NCBI GenBank assembly: GCA_964637695.1
Contig: CAZWVF010000067.1
Span: 1-12,866, forward strand
Length of the DNA: 12,866 bases
Origin: JAGLTZ01 sp964637695
GTDB lineage: Bacteria > Blakebacterota > Blakebacteria > Blakebacterales > Blakebacteraceae
Direction: 5' to 3'
Shown here: positions 1-7,903 of the stretch, one piece after another
Numbering within the stretch: the first letter of the stretch is position 1
How the letters are laid out: each line of letters starts with the position of its first letter
The notes under the pieces: model-generated
Seen by the model: only the letters and a program-made list of their open reading frames with translations
Told to the model about the DNA's origin: nothing
The model's database searches: none
Translations under genes and position numbers: made by a program

Positions 1-1842
1 CTACGCCAGGACCTGCAGAACCTGTTCGTAGATTCCCAGAGGAGCACTTATCTGCACTCCCTGCACAAGGAGCCGCACCGCGTCGAGCACCTCCCTGGCG
101 ATAGCAACCCCTTCTTTTCTGGCACTCTCTTTATCAGGAGCTGAAGCCATCCGCTCCATGACATTTTCAGGAACGACAACACCTGGAATCTCGTTATGCA
201 TGAACTCCGCGTTGCGGAGGCTCAACAGCGGCCAGATTCCGGCGATCACCGGTACCTGCCGTATTCCCTCCATTTTGCGAATCTGCTCAAGAAATACCTC
301 CAGCTGGGTTACGTCAAACACTGGTTGTGTTACCGCAAAGCAGGCACCTGCATCTATCTTGTACCAGTAGCGCTTCAGTTCCTCTTCCATGTTGACCGCT
401 ACCGGATTACATCCTATACCGTGATAGAGTGCTGTAGGACACCCGAGATCCTTCCGTCCGATATCCCTGCCGGAGTTGAGCATACGAGCCACATTGGTCA
501 GACCAATCGAATCAACATCGTATACAGCCGTGGCATCGGGATAATCCCCAAGCCTGGGTGGATCTCCCGTGATAATAAGAACATTGTGTATCCCAAGGGC
601 GTCCAGACCAAGCAGGTCTGACTGCATCGCCAGCAGATTGCGGTCGCGGCAGGTGTAATGCAGAACAGCCTCTATCTCCACCTCTTTCTGTATAAGCATT
701 GCAGTGGCCTGAGCGCTCATTCTGGAACTGGCCCGAGGGCCATCGGGAATGTTGATAGCTGCAACACCCTGTTCTTTTAGAACCGAAGCTGCTTCAAGCA
801 CTCTGGTTGGATCTGGACCGAGGGGGGGAGCCAGTTCCGCGCATACTACCCACTCATTACGCTCCAGGCGCGCTGCCAGCTCAGACCTCTCCCTCTCCGG
901 CACCGGTTCGTAATCCGGCAGGCCGGCTTCATCTTTAACATCTACAATCGTTGGATGGGCAGGCACATGCATGCGCACGGCAGCTTTCATTACCTTGATG
1001 TGGGCCGGCGTTGTACCGCAGCACCCTCCTACAACCCTTGCTCCAGCCTGTATATACCACGATGCATACGCGGCCAGGTAATCAGGAGTCGTCAGATAGA
1101 TATTCCGTCCCTCTACATCCTTTGGAACACCGGCATTGGGTTGTGCTGCAATCGGGCGGTCGGTCACTTTGACCAGCCGCTCAATCGTTTCGAGCATGCT
1201 GGCAGGTCCATCGGAGTGGTTGACGCCGATAACGTCGGTCCCCGCCCTGTGCAGCTCCTTGCCGAACACCTCCGGAGGGGTACCGAGAAGGGTATTACCG
1301 TCATTGCCACAGGTCATCTGAGCAATTACCGGCAGATCACACACTTCACGGACCGCTTTCAGTGCCTGTAAAATCTGGTTCAGATCGCTGAACGTCTCGA
1401 GAACAACGCAGTCCACATCTCCCTCCACAAGCCCTGAAATCTGCTCCACGAATAGTTCCCTGGCTTCATCAAAACTCATCGGACCGAACGGTTCTATTCG
1501 TATGCCAAGCGGTCCAACTGAACCGCCAACGTATGTCGTCTCACGAGCTTCCAGCCGGGCCAGTTCAGCTGCCTTCCTGTTTATCTCGATTACACTGTCC
1601 TCCAGCCCGTACTGTTTCAGTTTCAACCTGTTTGCGCCGAAAGTGTTGGTCTGGATCAGTTCGGCGCCCGCCTCTATATACTCCCGGTGTATTTCCCTGA
1701 CCAGGTCGGGCTCGGTGAGATTGAGCGCGTCGAAGCAGGTATTGATAAAGACACCCCGTTCGTAGAACATCGTACCCATCGCTCCATCCACAATGAGCAC
1801 ATGATCTTTCAGAAGATCCGGTATGTGTATAAGCCTGTTCAT
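1..1842 (-). CDS. Bifunctional homocysteine S-methyltransferase / 5,10-methylenetetrahydrofolate reductase (YitJ-like fusion)
   Basis: The 613-residue protein is complete, from ATG at 1842 to TAG at 1-3. Residues 1-295 are a homocysteine S-methyltransferase barrel (GAMGTMFYERG at 20-30, ETFSDLNQ at 149-156, the zinc Cys pair GGCCGTTP at 272-279). Residues 330-613 are a MetF-type reductase (PDGPRASSRMSA, HYTCRDRN, LIITGDPP, then a VTQPVFD segment). The fusion would make methyl-THF and methylate homocysteine to methionine, as inferred for Bacillus YitJ. No cobalamin-binding domain is present, so a separate B12 module or another methyl donor would be needed. His209 (GVNHSDGP) stands where the family normally has its first zinc Cys (compare Cys207 of Thermotoga MetH). 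The start lies one base after the stop of the PfkB kinase, so translation is probably coupled. Confidence 0.93.
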   Translation of the reverse strand: MNRLIHIPDLLKDHVLIVDGAMGTMFYERGVFINTCFDALNLTEPDLVREIHREYIEAGAELIQTNTFGANRLKLKQYGLEDSVIEINRKAAELARLEARETTYVGGSVGPLGIRIEPFGPMSFDEARELFVEQISGLVEGDVDCVVLETFSDLNQILQALKAVREVCDLPVIAQMTCGNDGNTLLGTPPEVFGKELHRAGTDVIGVNHSDGPASMLETIERLVKVTDRPIAAQPNAGVPKDVEGRNIYLTTPDYLAAYASWYIQAGARVVGGCCGTTPAHIKVMKAAVRMHVPAHPTIVDVKDEAGLPDYEPVPERERSELAARLERNEWVVCAELAPPLGPDPTRVLEAASVLKEQGVAAINIPDGPRASSRMSAQATAMLIQKEVEIEAVLHYTCRDRNLLAMQSDLLGLDALGIHNVLIITGDPPRLGDYPDATAVYDVDSIGLTNVARMLNSGRDIGRKDLGCPTALYHGIGCNPVAVNMEEELKRYWYKIDAGACFAVTQPVFDVTQLEVFLEQIRKMEGIRQVPVIAGIWPLLSLRNAEFMHNEIPGVVVPENVMERMASAPDKESARKEGVAIAREVLDAVRLLVQGVQISAPLGIYEQVLQVLA

Positions 1843-1843
1843 G

Positions 1844-2767
1844 CTAATTCAGAATAACTCCATTTGCATCGAAACAAATCATCTTCACGAATTCCTTCAC
1901 CCGATTCGATATCTCATCAGAGGTTACATCCAGCAGTCGACGAAGGCTGAAATCCTCCACGTTGAATGAGGCTGCCACACTGCCCACAACTATCCCCTGC
2001 CGTACCGTATCGGGATCGTGCGTCCCTCTGGAGGATAGGTATCCGAATAATCCCCCGGCGAAAGTGTCACCTGCGCCGGTGGGATCGGCAACCTCCTCGA
2101 GCGGGTAGGCCGGCGCGAAGAAGACCTCTCCCTCATGCCAGAGGAGTGCGCCATACTCGCCTCTCTTGATGACAATGTACTTCGGTCCAAGCTCTGCGAT
2201 TTTCCTGGCGGCCCTGAACAGGTTAGACTCACCGGTAAAATCCCGCGCCTCCGCTTCATTGATGGTCGCACAATCGACCCTGCGGAAGACCTCTTCAAGG
2301 GTCTCTCTCTCCCCCTCGATCCAGAAATTCATCGTGTCGGCTCCCGCGAATTTCCTCTCCGGTGTCTGTTCCAGCACCTTCAACTGCAGTGCAGGATGGA
2401 TATTTGCCAGAAAGACATAATCGCTATCTTTATATGCTGCCGGTAGTTTCGGATCAAATCTCTCGAAAACGTTCAGTTGAGTATCCAAAGTAATGGCCTG
2501 GTTCAGGTCAGTGCTGTAACGTCCCGACCAGCGGAAAGTACGGCCCTGTTCCCGCTCCAGTCCCTCCAGGTCTATACCCCTGCTGCGCAGCATTTCCACG
2601 TGCTGATCGGGGAAATCTTCACCCACCACAGCCACCATCCTGACCCCGGTCAGCAGGGAGGCTGCTGCCGAGAAATATGTGGCAGATCCTCCCAGAGCAT
2701 CCTCAACTTTGCCCGCAGGAGTCTCCACCGAATCGAGAGCCACACTTCCCACTACCAGAAGACTCAT
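1844..2767 (-). CDS. PfkB/ribokinase-family sugar or nucleoside kinase
   Basis: This 307-residue protein starts at ATG 2767 (MSLLVVGSVALDSVETPAG). The open frame continues 38 codons further upstream, but that part overlaps the nucleotidyltransferase and looks unlike a kinase N-terminus. The N-terminal GGSATYF (about residues 26-32) is the PfkB substrate-side Gly-Gly motif. DPTGAGD at 228-234 is the PfkB signature 2 with the catalytic Asp234 and the anion hole. The family transfers ATP phosphate to a hydroxyl of a sugar or nucleoside; the substrate cannot be read from the sequence. The gene begins 10 bases after the nucleotidyltransferase stop and ends one base before the methyltransferase start, so it sits inside the operon. 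Alternatives within the family include adenosine kinase-like and ribokinase-like enzymes. Confidence 0.9.
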   Translation of the reverse strand: MSLLVVGSVALDSVETPAGKVEDALGGSATYFSAAASLLTGVRMVAVVGEDFPDQHVEMLRSRGIDLEGLEREQGRTFRWSGRYSTDLNQAITLDTQLNVFERFDPKLPAAYKDSDYVFLANIHPALQLKVLEQTPERKFAGADTMNFWIEGERETLEEVFRRVDCATINEAEARDFTGESNLFRAARKIAELGPKYIVIKRGEYGALLWHEGEVFFAPAYPLEEVADPTGAGDTFAGGLFGYLSSRGTHDPDTVRQGIVVGSVAASFNVEDFSLRRLLDVTSDEISNRVKEFVKMICFDANGVILN

Positions 2768-2777
2768 ACCGCTTACC

Positions 2778-3761
2778 CTATCCTTCGAAGTTGATCTCTG
2801 AGGAATCACCGGCGTTGACCGACATCGACCTTCCGCGCACCAGAGTGTTGTCTCCCAGCAGGCTTCCATCCAGTAGTGCACCTTCGATATTGGAATTGCG
2901 GCCTATTATCGAGTTGCGCACCACACTTCCGCTCACTCTTGCTCCATCCTGTATCGTTACATAAGGTCCGATCACCGAGGCACTGAGCTCGACCTCATCA
3001 CCCAGATGAACGGGTGGAATTATGACTGCCTCTCCCAGAGTTCTGATACCGTCACCGTCCTTTTTATCGAGGAGAGCGCGGTTGGTTGCCAGTACCGTCT
3101 CGGGCAGGCCGCAGTCATACCAGGCCTGCAGCGGAAAGGTCCTGAAGGCGGCTTCCTTTTCGAGCATCAGTGCCAGCGCGTCTGTGAGCTGATACTCGTC
3201 TCTTGTCCGGATATCTTCGGCTACGAGTCTGTTGAGGGATTCGAGCAGCAGATCGGTATCGGTTATGTGATAGAGACCGGCTATAGCCAGATAGCTGAGT
3301 GGCTGCTCGGGTTTCTCCACCAGCCTGACAACTTTCTCTCCCTCTACGACCACCACCCCGAACCGGGAAGGATCATCCACCTCCATCACTCCCAGACTGT
3401 TCCCCCCTCTTTCCAGTACTGATTCAACATCGGCTTCGAATATCGTGTCTCCCAGTACGATGAAAACCGGGGTACCGGCGATCTCCCTCTCAGCCTGAAC
3501 TATTGCGTGGCCCAGTCCGAGGGTCTCACGCTGCACAACCCATTCCATAGGAAGATCGTAATGCTCTTCGGCCCAGGCTCTTATCTCTTCCCCCATGTAA
3601 CTGGTTATGAAGCAGAACTCCTCTATACCGGCATCCGCAAGCCGATCCACAATGTGGCCCAGAATAGGCTTGCCGGCCACATTGATAAGGGCTTTGGGTG
3701 TCGTATATGTAAGGGGCCTGAGCCTCTTGCCGACTCCGGCAACCGGGATAAGTGCCTTCAC
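2778..3761 (-). CDS. Sugar-1-phosphate nucleotidyltransferase (RmlA/GlmU-like) with left-handed beta-helix tail
   Basis: The 327-residue protein starts at GTG 3761. The start is supported by GGAGG at 3773-3769, 7 bases upstream, and a GTGA overlap with the isomerase stop. Residues 9-23 carry the nucleotide-binding signature GVGKRLRPLTYTTPK, and Asp105 in VLGDTIF is the expected metal ligand. VEKPEQP (148-154) and the YDCG segment near 215-218 fit the sugar-binding side. Residues about 243-310 are hexapeptide-like repeats (VIGPYVTIQDGARVSGSVV and following) that should form a short beta-helix. It probably condenses a sugar-1-phosphate (glucose, mannose or GlcNAc) with an NTP to give an NDP-sugar for envelope glycans. 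The glucose-1-phosphate thymidylyltransferase-type annotation is the closest general match; the exact sugar and base are not determinable. Confidence 0.9.
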   Translation of the reverse strand: MKALIPVAGVGKRLRPLTYTTPKALINVAGKPILGHIVDRLADAGIEEFCFITSYMGEEIRAWAEEHYDLPMEWVVQRETLGLGHAIVQAEREIAGTPVFIVLGDTIFEADVESVLERGGNSLGVMEVDDPSRFGVVVVEGEKVVRLVEKPEQPLSYLAIAGLYHITDTDLLLESLNRLVAEDIRTRDEYQLTDALALMLEKEAAFRTFPLQAWYDCGLPETVLATNRALLDKKDGDGIRTLGEAVIIPPVHLGDEVELSASVIGPYVTIQDGARVSGSVVRNSIIGRNSNIEGALLDGSLLGDNTLVRGRSMSVNAGDSSEINFEG

Positions 3762-4861
3762 CTGGCAGCCTCCGACAGTTTCGACTTCAAGTAGTTTATT
3801 TTTTCAACTGGAGTCGGATCCACTTTCCAGCCTGAAGCAAGGTAGACGCTGGTATAGTCTCCGAGGGCTATCAGGCTGGTCATCCTGGCAAGCAGCCCCT
3901 CGCCACGGGTTGCTACTCTCCGCACAGATCCACCCGCCTGCTCGATAATCACTGCTGTAGTATCGATGCGCAGATCGAGTCGATCCCCCTGGTCGGCATC
4001 CTCGAACAGGAGGACCCGCGACACAGGATAGATCTCTTTCTGCACCTCCCATCCCACTATCTCGTTGTGATTCATCTCGGGGAGGTCATGTCCCGAAGCG
4101 ACCCTTTTGCCGTTCTCACCTATCTGCCCGCGCCAGCGCATCGCCACCGGTCGCAGGGGATAGAGCGGAGCGTAGATAACCGGCCAGCCGGTTCCAAGCC
4201 ACAGCGCCATTTCCTTTGCCGGATTCTCAATGACGGTACGGGCGCGACCGTATTCCTCCCTCAGTTGCTCGAGCATTGCCGCCGCTTCTTCCATTTCGGC
4301 CAGGGTAGCTGCTCCCCCTGGAGCCATCTCTCCTTCTGTACCGACTCCCGAAAGGAGCTTCAGCAGCGATACCAGACCCACCGGCAGGGCCGCTCTTGGT
4401 GGAAAGCCGGCTGGAAGGATATGCAATGGCACGCCAGCCTTTTCTGCCTCCTCTCCAAGCGTTCCCCCGGTTGTAATGGCCGCTCGTGGCAGGTTGCGCT
4501 CCCCGGCATCGCTCCATGCGCTGAGGGTTTCTTCTGTATTACCCGAATATGAACAGGCGACAAAGAGCGTATCTCCGTTCACCCATGCCGGCATTCTGTA
4601 ATCCCTTATCACGGTCAGCGAAACCGGCCATCGCCTGCTCAGATATGTGGCAGCGATATCGGCGGCGATGGCCGAACCTCCCATACCTGAAATCACAACC
4701 CTGTCGATTTTCCTCCACTCTGCCGGAAGGTCCAGGGTGGCTGCTTCAACAGCCTGACGCCACTGACCGGCTGCTCCTTCGACCAGTCCGAGCATGTCGT
4801 CGGGATCGTATTTGGCCAGTGCTTCCTCAGAATCGAGCAGAAACCGCGGATCCTCACGCAT
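3758..4861 (-). CDS. Bifunctional phosphoglucose/phosphomannose isomerase (PGI/PMI family)
   Basis: I chose the ATG at 4861 (367 residues), 7 bases after the Shine-Dalgarno AGAGGAG. An ATG at 4864 and a TTG at 4867 are possible alternatives. The protein has the two SIS-domain phosphosugar motifs SGMGGSAIAAD (from about residue 58) and CSYSGNTEETL (from about 103). Glu249 in the GENGK segment and His265 in MNHNE match, with the same 16-residue spacing, the catalytic Glu and His that I recall from Pyrobaculum PGI/PMI. The family interconverts glucose-6-P and mannose-6-P with fructose-6-P. The gene overlaps the end of ptsI by 8 bases. This fits a role directly after a mannose-type PTS, whose product would be mannose-6-P, and before the nucleotidyltransferase. 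Confidence 0.92.
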   Translation of the reverse strand: MREDPRFLLDSEEALAKYDPDDMLGLVEGAAGQWRQAVEAATLDLPAEWRKIDRVVISGMGGSAIAADIAATYLSRRWPVSLTVIRDYRMPAWVNGDTLFVACSYSGNTEETLSAWSDAGERNLPRAAITTGGTLGEEAEKAGVPLHILPAGFPPRAALPVGLVSLLKLLSGVGTEGEMAPGGAATLAEMEEAAAMLEQLREEYGRARTVIENPAKEMALWLGTGWPVIYAPLYPLRPVAMRWRGQIGENGKRVASGHDLPEMNHNEIVGWEVQKEIYPVSRVLLFEDADQGDRLDLRIDTTAVIIEQAGGSVRRVATRGEGLLARMTSLIALGDYTSVYLASGWKVDPTPVEKINYLKSKLSEAAR

Positions 4862-6668
4862 CATCAATCTCCTCTTCAGTCAGTTGAAGCAACGGCGGGA
4901 AAATCGCCGCTCCCTCTCCAACATCTGTCACAAGCTCTCCCAGCTTGCCTTCCGTGTAACGTCTGGCAACTGCTGTAACACCGTCAACCGTCCGCTGCTC
5001 GAGTGCTTCATCTGCACATGCCTTGGCTTCCGCATGCGTGCAGGAGCGTATGATCTTTTTGATCTCCGGCAGCAGTTCCGGACTCAGGCTCAGCTCATCG
5101 AGCCCCAGACCGACCAGAATCATCGTGGCCAGCGGGTTTGAAGACATTTCACCGCACATCCCAACCCACTTGCCATGCTGGTGGCCGGCGTCGATGACCA
5201 TTTTGATCTGTCTCAGAATGGCCGGATGAAGCTCCTGATAGAGATAAGCCACCTGAGCATTGCCCCGGTCGACCGCGAGGGAGTACTGGATCAGGTCATT
5301 TGTACCTATCGACAGGAAGTCCGCTTCAGTGGCCAGGATATCGGCAATTGCACACGCCCCGGGAATCTCCATCATTATGCCGACCGGTATCTCTTCATCG
5401 AAGGGGATCCCGTCTTCACGCAGGCTTTTCTTGGCTTCATCCAGGATCGCCTTGGCATGTTTCAGTTCCTCCAGCCCGCTGATCATCGGAAAGATCGTCT
5501 TCACGTAACCGTGAGCCGAAGCGCGGAGAATCGCCCGAAGCTGCTGCATGAACAGATTCGGGTTGGCCAGGCTGATACGGATGGCTCTCCAGCCCAGGAA
5601 GGGATTCCTCTCCAGCGGGGTGGCGGGAACCACACCGAATTTATCGCCACCCAGATCGAATGTGCGGATGATCACCGATTCGGGAGCAACCTGTTCAACG
5701 ATTTTCCTGTAATCTGAATACTGTCTCTCTTCACTGGGGAGTTCATCACTGCCCAGATAGATGTACTCGGTTCGAAGCAGGCCTATCCCTCTTGCTCCCC
5801 AGCTGAGAGCCGATTCTACATCATCGGGGTTTTCGACGTTTGCCGACAGTTCCACCTCACGCCCATCGAGCGTCACCGCAGGCAGATTCTTCAGTTTGAG
5901 CAGTTCCCGCTCCAGTTCCGCAAAGAGAGCCTTCTGGGCCTCGAAGAACTTGATCGTCCGTTCATCGGGATTGACCGCTACCTGTCCCGACGTACCGTCC
6001 ACGGCCATCAGCGAACCACTGCGCACCCGGTCCGTTATACGGGAGACACCGGCGACGGCTGGAACACCCAGGCCGCGGGCCATGATGGCCGCATGACTGG
6101 TGCGTCCACCCGCTTCGGTCACAAAGGCGAGAACTTTTTCCGGGTCGAGATGCGCTGTTTCAGACGGGGTCAGCTCCTTGGCAACGACCACTACAGGACG
6201 ACGCAGCTCCCTCAGAAGCAGTCTGCCGCCCGGGGCCAGCTGCATCAGAACCCTGCGTCTTACATCCTCTATGTCGAGAGATCTCTGGGCCAGATATTCA
6301 TCCGCCGCTCCGGAGAGGGTATCTCTCATCCCGGTCATTATCTCATCGAAGACCGCATCCGCATTTCGGTTGCGTTTACGTATCTCGTTAATGGTTTCAT
6401 CCACCACCATCGAATCGTGAAGGATCATCAGATGGACACCGAAGATCCTGGCCACCTCTTCCCCCATCGTGTGGATGATCTTCTCCTGCAGAGCCTTGAT
6501 TTCGATGCGCGCCTTCTCCAGAGCCTTCTCGAATCGCTGGATCTCACTCTCCACCTCACCAGGCTCAAGAAGGCGCTCTTCGACCAGTATCTCCCCCCGG
6601 TGCAACAGGAATGCCTCCCCGACGGCGAACCCGGGGGAGGCGGCTATGCCGTTAATCATGCGATCCAT
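4854..6668 (-). CDS. ptsI: PTS Enzyme I (phosphoenolpyruvate-protein phosphotransferase)
   Basis: Enzyme I takes phosphate from PEP and passes it to HPr in the cytoplasm. The 604-residue length is slightly above the usual 570-580. The active-site His192 lies in TEAGGRTSHAAIMARG. The PEP-binding barrel has RTFDLGGDK (335-343), NPFLGWRAIR (355-364) and GTNDLIQYSLAVDRGN (455-470), and the catalytic Cys505 lies in VGMCGE. All key residues are present. The start is uncertain: ATG 6668 gives MDRMINGIAASPG, while ATG 6659 gives MINGIAASPG, which lines up better with the E. coli start MISGILASPG. Neither has a strong Shine-Dalgarno sequence. The gene follows ptsH after an unusual 139-base gap that contains a long hairpin. 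The final codons overlap the PGI/PMI start. Confidence 0.97.
   Translation of the reverse strand: MDRMINGIAASPGFAVGEAFLLHRGEILVEERLLEPGEVESEIQRFEKALEKARIEIKALQEKIIHTMGEEVARIFGVHLMILHDSMVVDETINEIRKRNRNADAVFDEIMTGMRDTLSGAADEYLAQRSLDIEDVRRRVLMQLAPGGRLLLRELRRPVVVVAKELTPSETAHLDPEKVLAFVTEAGGRTSHAAIMARGLGVPAVAGVSRITDRVRSGSLMAVDGTSGQVAVNPDERTIKFFEAQKALFAELERELLKLKNLPAVTLDGREVELSANVENPDDVESALSWGARGIGLLRTEYIYLGSDELPSEERQYSDYRKIVEQVAPESVIIRTFDLGGDKFGVVPATPLERNPFLGWRAIRISLANPNLFMQQLRAILRASAHGYVKTIFPMISGLEELKHAKAILDEAKKSLREDGIPFDEEIPVGIMMEIPGACAIADILATEADFLSIGTNDLIQYSLAVDRGNAQVAYLYQELHPAILRQIKMVIDAGHQHGKWVGMCGEMSSNPLATMILVGLGLDELSLSPELLPEIKKIIRSCTHAEAKACADEALEQRTVDGVTAVARRYTEGKLGELVTDVGEGAAIFPPLLQLTEEEIDDA
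4869..4875 (-). promoter_or_regulatory. Ribosome binding site for the PGI/PMI gene
   Basis: AGAGGAG lies inside the last codons of ptsI. Spacing is 7 bases to the ATG at 4861 and 4 bases to the ATG at 4864, which favours 4861 over the upstream TTG at 4867. Confidence 0.6.
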
Positions 6669-6701
6669 TATTTATACACTCGTTTCTGCACCGGAAAGTA
6701 C

Positions 6702-6759
6702 GTCAGTTCCCATCCGGAGATTGCTCGCCGGCAACAGCCGGACTCCGGATGGAACTAAC
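6702..6759 (-). repeat. Long hairpin between ptsH and ptsI
   Basis: The arms at 6702-6719 and 6743-6759 pair along about 17 bases with a single bulged base. The imperfect position is a U-G wobble when read as minus-strand RNA, the transcribed strand. The loop contains a second small stem (CCGGC/GCCGG). No run of T follows on the minus strand, so an intrinsic terminator is unlikely. A smaller hairpin (CTCCG/CGGAG, 6759-6771) lies next to it. It may be an RNA processing or stability element, or a repeat unit. The rest of the gap (6669-6701 and 6772-6807) shows only a TATAAA-like hexamer at 6676-6671 and the half-repeat at 6786-6811. Confidence 0.7.
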
Positions 6760-6785
6760 TCCGGATCGGAGCCCGCTAAACCGGT

Positions 6786-6811
6786 CCGTAATTATTGAGC
6801 GGTGTACTCAG
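6786..6811 (-). repeat. Half-copy of the palindromic repeat at the ptsH stop codon
   Basis: These 26 bases match 23 of 26 with the right arm of the hairpin upstream of comB (12823-12848), in the same orientation. The matched block includes the TGA at 6810-6808 that ends ptsH, so the repeat may have supplied the stop codon. The left arm of the palindrome is absent here. Confidence 0.75.
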
Positions 6812-7074
6812 TCATCTTCGAAATCAGAGGTTACCAGTCTGGTGAGGGCTTCCATGCAATCGGCAGCATCTTCACCGTCTGTCTCTATCGTAATCTCTGA
6901 ACCCTGTTCAGCAGCCAGCATCATAATCCCCATGATACTCTTGCCGCTAACCCGAATATCGTCCCTGCTTACGTATACGTCACAATTAAATCGTGCTGTA
7001 GTCTTTACAAAGAGAGCTGCGGGGCGGGCGTGCAATCCCAAAGTGTTTTTTATGATTACTGTCTTCTCGATCAC
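6808..7074 (-). CDS. ptsH: PTS phosphocarrier protein HPr
   Basis: HPr carries phosphate from Enzyme I to EIIA proteins. This 88-residue protein starts at GTG 7074, 5 bases after a strong AAAGGAG. His15 in NTLGLHARPAA is the phosphocarrier site. Ser46 in VSGKSIMGIMMLA matches the regulatory serine region of HPr proteins that are substrates of HPr kinase/phosphorylase; no hprK gene lies in the window. The acidic tail (SDFEDD) ends a few residues beyond the usual 85-residue size, and the stop codon lies within a repeat half-copy. It sits 73 bases after EIID and 139 bases before ptsI. Confidence 0.97.
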   Translation of the reverse strand: MIEKTVIIKNTLGLHARPAALFVKTTARFNCDVYVSRDDIRVSGKSIMGIMMLAAEQGSEITIETDGEDAADCMEALTRLVTSDFEDD

Positions 7075-7079
7075 TGCTG

Positions 7080-7086
7080 CTCCTTT
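7080..7086 (-). promoter_or_regulatory. Ribosome binding site for ptsH
   Basis: AAAGGAG, 5 bases upstream of the GTG, fixes the HPr start. It is the clearest Shine-Dalgarno sequence in the window and fits a need for abundant HPr. The other bases of the EIID-ptsH gap (7087-7147) show no clear promoter or terminator. Confidence 0.7.
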
Positions 7087-7147
7087 CCCGGCACTATTTC
7101 TATCCGGGATTCAGAGGAGGAATCAATCGGAATAAGCGACAAGATCA

Positions 7148-7903
7148 TCACGACAGCACACAGTAAAAGGCTACACCGACCACAAGGCCCAACATCAACA
7201 GGACAGGCCTGTTCCATCTGCGTGAAATGGTCCAGGCAGCCGCTGCAGTGAAAGCGATCAACAGTGACGCCTCAATAATGCCCGGGGTTTCAGTGTGGGC
7301 TATCGTATGAGGAATCAGCATGCCGAGGGCCACGGCACCTGCACGCTTTATCCACAAGATGGCCATGGCGGCCCATTTGCCGCCCATCACGGGTAATATT
7401 CCAGGACCCGACTCGTATCCCTTTCTGATACCGTCAGCTCTGGCCAGCAGGTGAGGTATGTTGTAGAGAACCAGCAGTGCAAGCGCACCGTAGAGAGGCG
7501 CGAGCAGGAATACGATCAATCCGGTAATCGCTGCGAACGGCAGCATCCCGGCCCAGAAAAACCGATCTCCCAGACTCCCCAACACACTTCCGCTCGCCTG
7601 TTTGAAACGGGTGATTTCGGCGTCGCTCATGGCATCGGGTGAAGCAGCAGCTCTCTCCTCTTCAGCCTTTATAACCGCTCCGATTGAAAAGGTAGTCAGG
7701 TAGGGATGCGCACTGAAAAAATCCAGGTGGCGTCTGAATGCCTCATTGCGGGCATCCTCATCCTCATATATCTCATTCAGGGCGGGAAGCAGAGCTGCAG
7801 CGAATCCCAGATTCTGAAAGCCATCATAATTGAAGCCTGCCTGTATGGCGAAACTGCTCAGAAAGGCCGAAAACCTGCTCGATCTGCTGGAAAGACCGGC
7901 CAT
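7148..7903 (-). CDS. PTS mannose/fructose/sorbose-family EIID membrane component
   Basis: The 251-residue protein starts at ATG 7903, which shares one base with the EIIC stop (TGATG), indicating coupled translation. The frame is open a further 86 codons upstream, but that stretch is a shadow of EIIC. The N-terminal half has the EIID hallmarks QAGFNYDGFQNLGFAAALLPAL and RRHLDFFSAHPYL, close to E. coli ManZ. The C-terminal half has several hydrophobic segments (about residues 140-175 and 195-251). EIID works with EIIC in the inner membrane to import a hexose while EIIB phosphorylates it. It is somewhat shorter than ManZ (283). EIIA and EIIB are not encoded nearby, so the transport substrate and even transport competence are uncertain. 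Confidence 0.93.
   Translation of the reverse strand: MAGLSSRSSRFSAFLSSFAIQAGFNYDGFQNLGFAAALLPALNEIYEDEDARNEAFRRHLDFFSAHPYLTTFSIGAVIKAEEERAAASPDAMSDAEITRFKQASGSVLGSLGDRFFWAGMLPFAAITGLIVFLLAPLYGALALLVLYNIPHLLARADGIRKGYESGPGILPVMGGKWAAMAILWIKRAGAVALGMLIPHTIAHTETPGIIEASLLIAFTAAAAWTISRRWNRPVLLMLGLVVGVAFYCVLS

Noticed and set aside
2768..2881. 38-codon N-terminal extension of the PfkB kinase
   Set aside because: It overlaps the nucleotidyltransferase coding sequence and does not resemble a kinase; MSLLVVGSVALD is a typical PfkB start.
6702..6759. Intrinsic terminator between ptsH and ptsI
   Set aside because: The stem is long, but the minus strand after it reads GTACTTTCCGG without a T-run, and the closely linked ptsI needs transcription.
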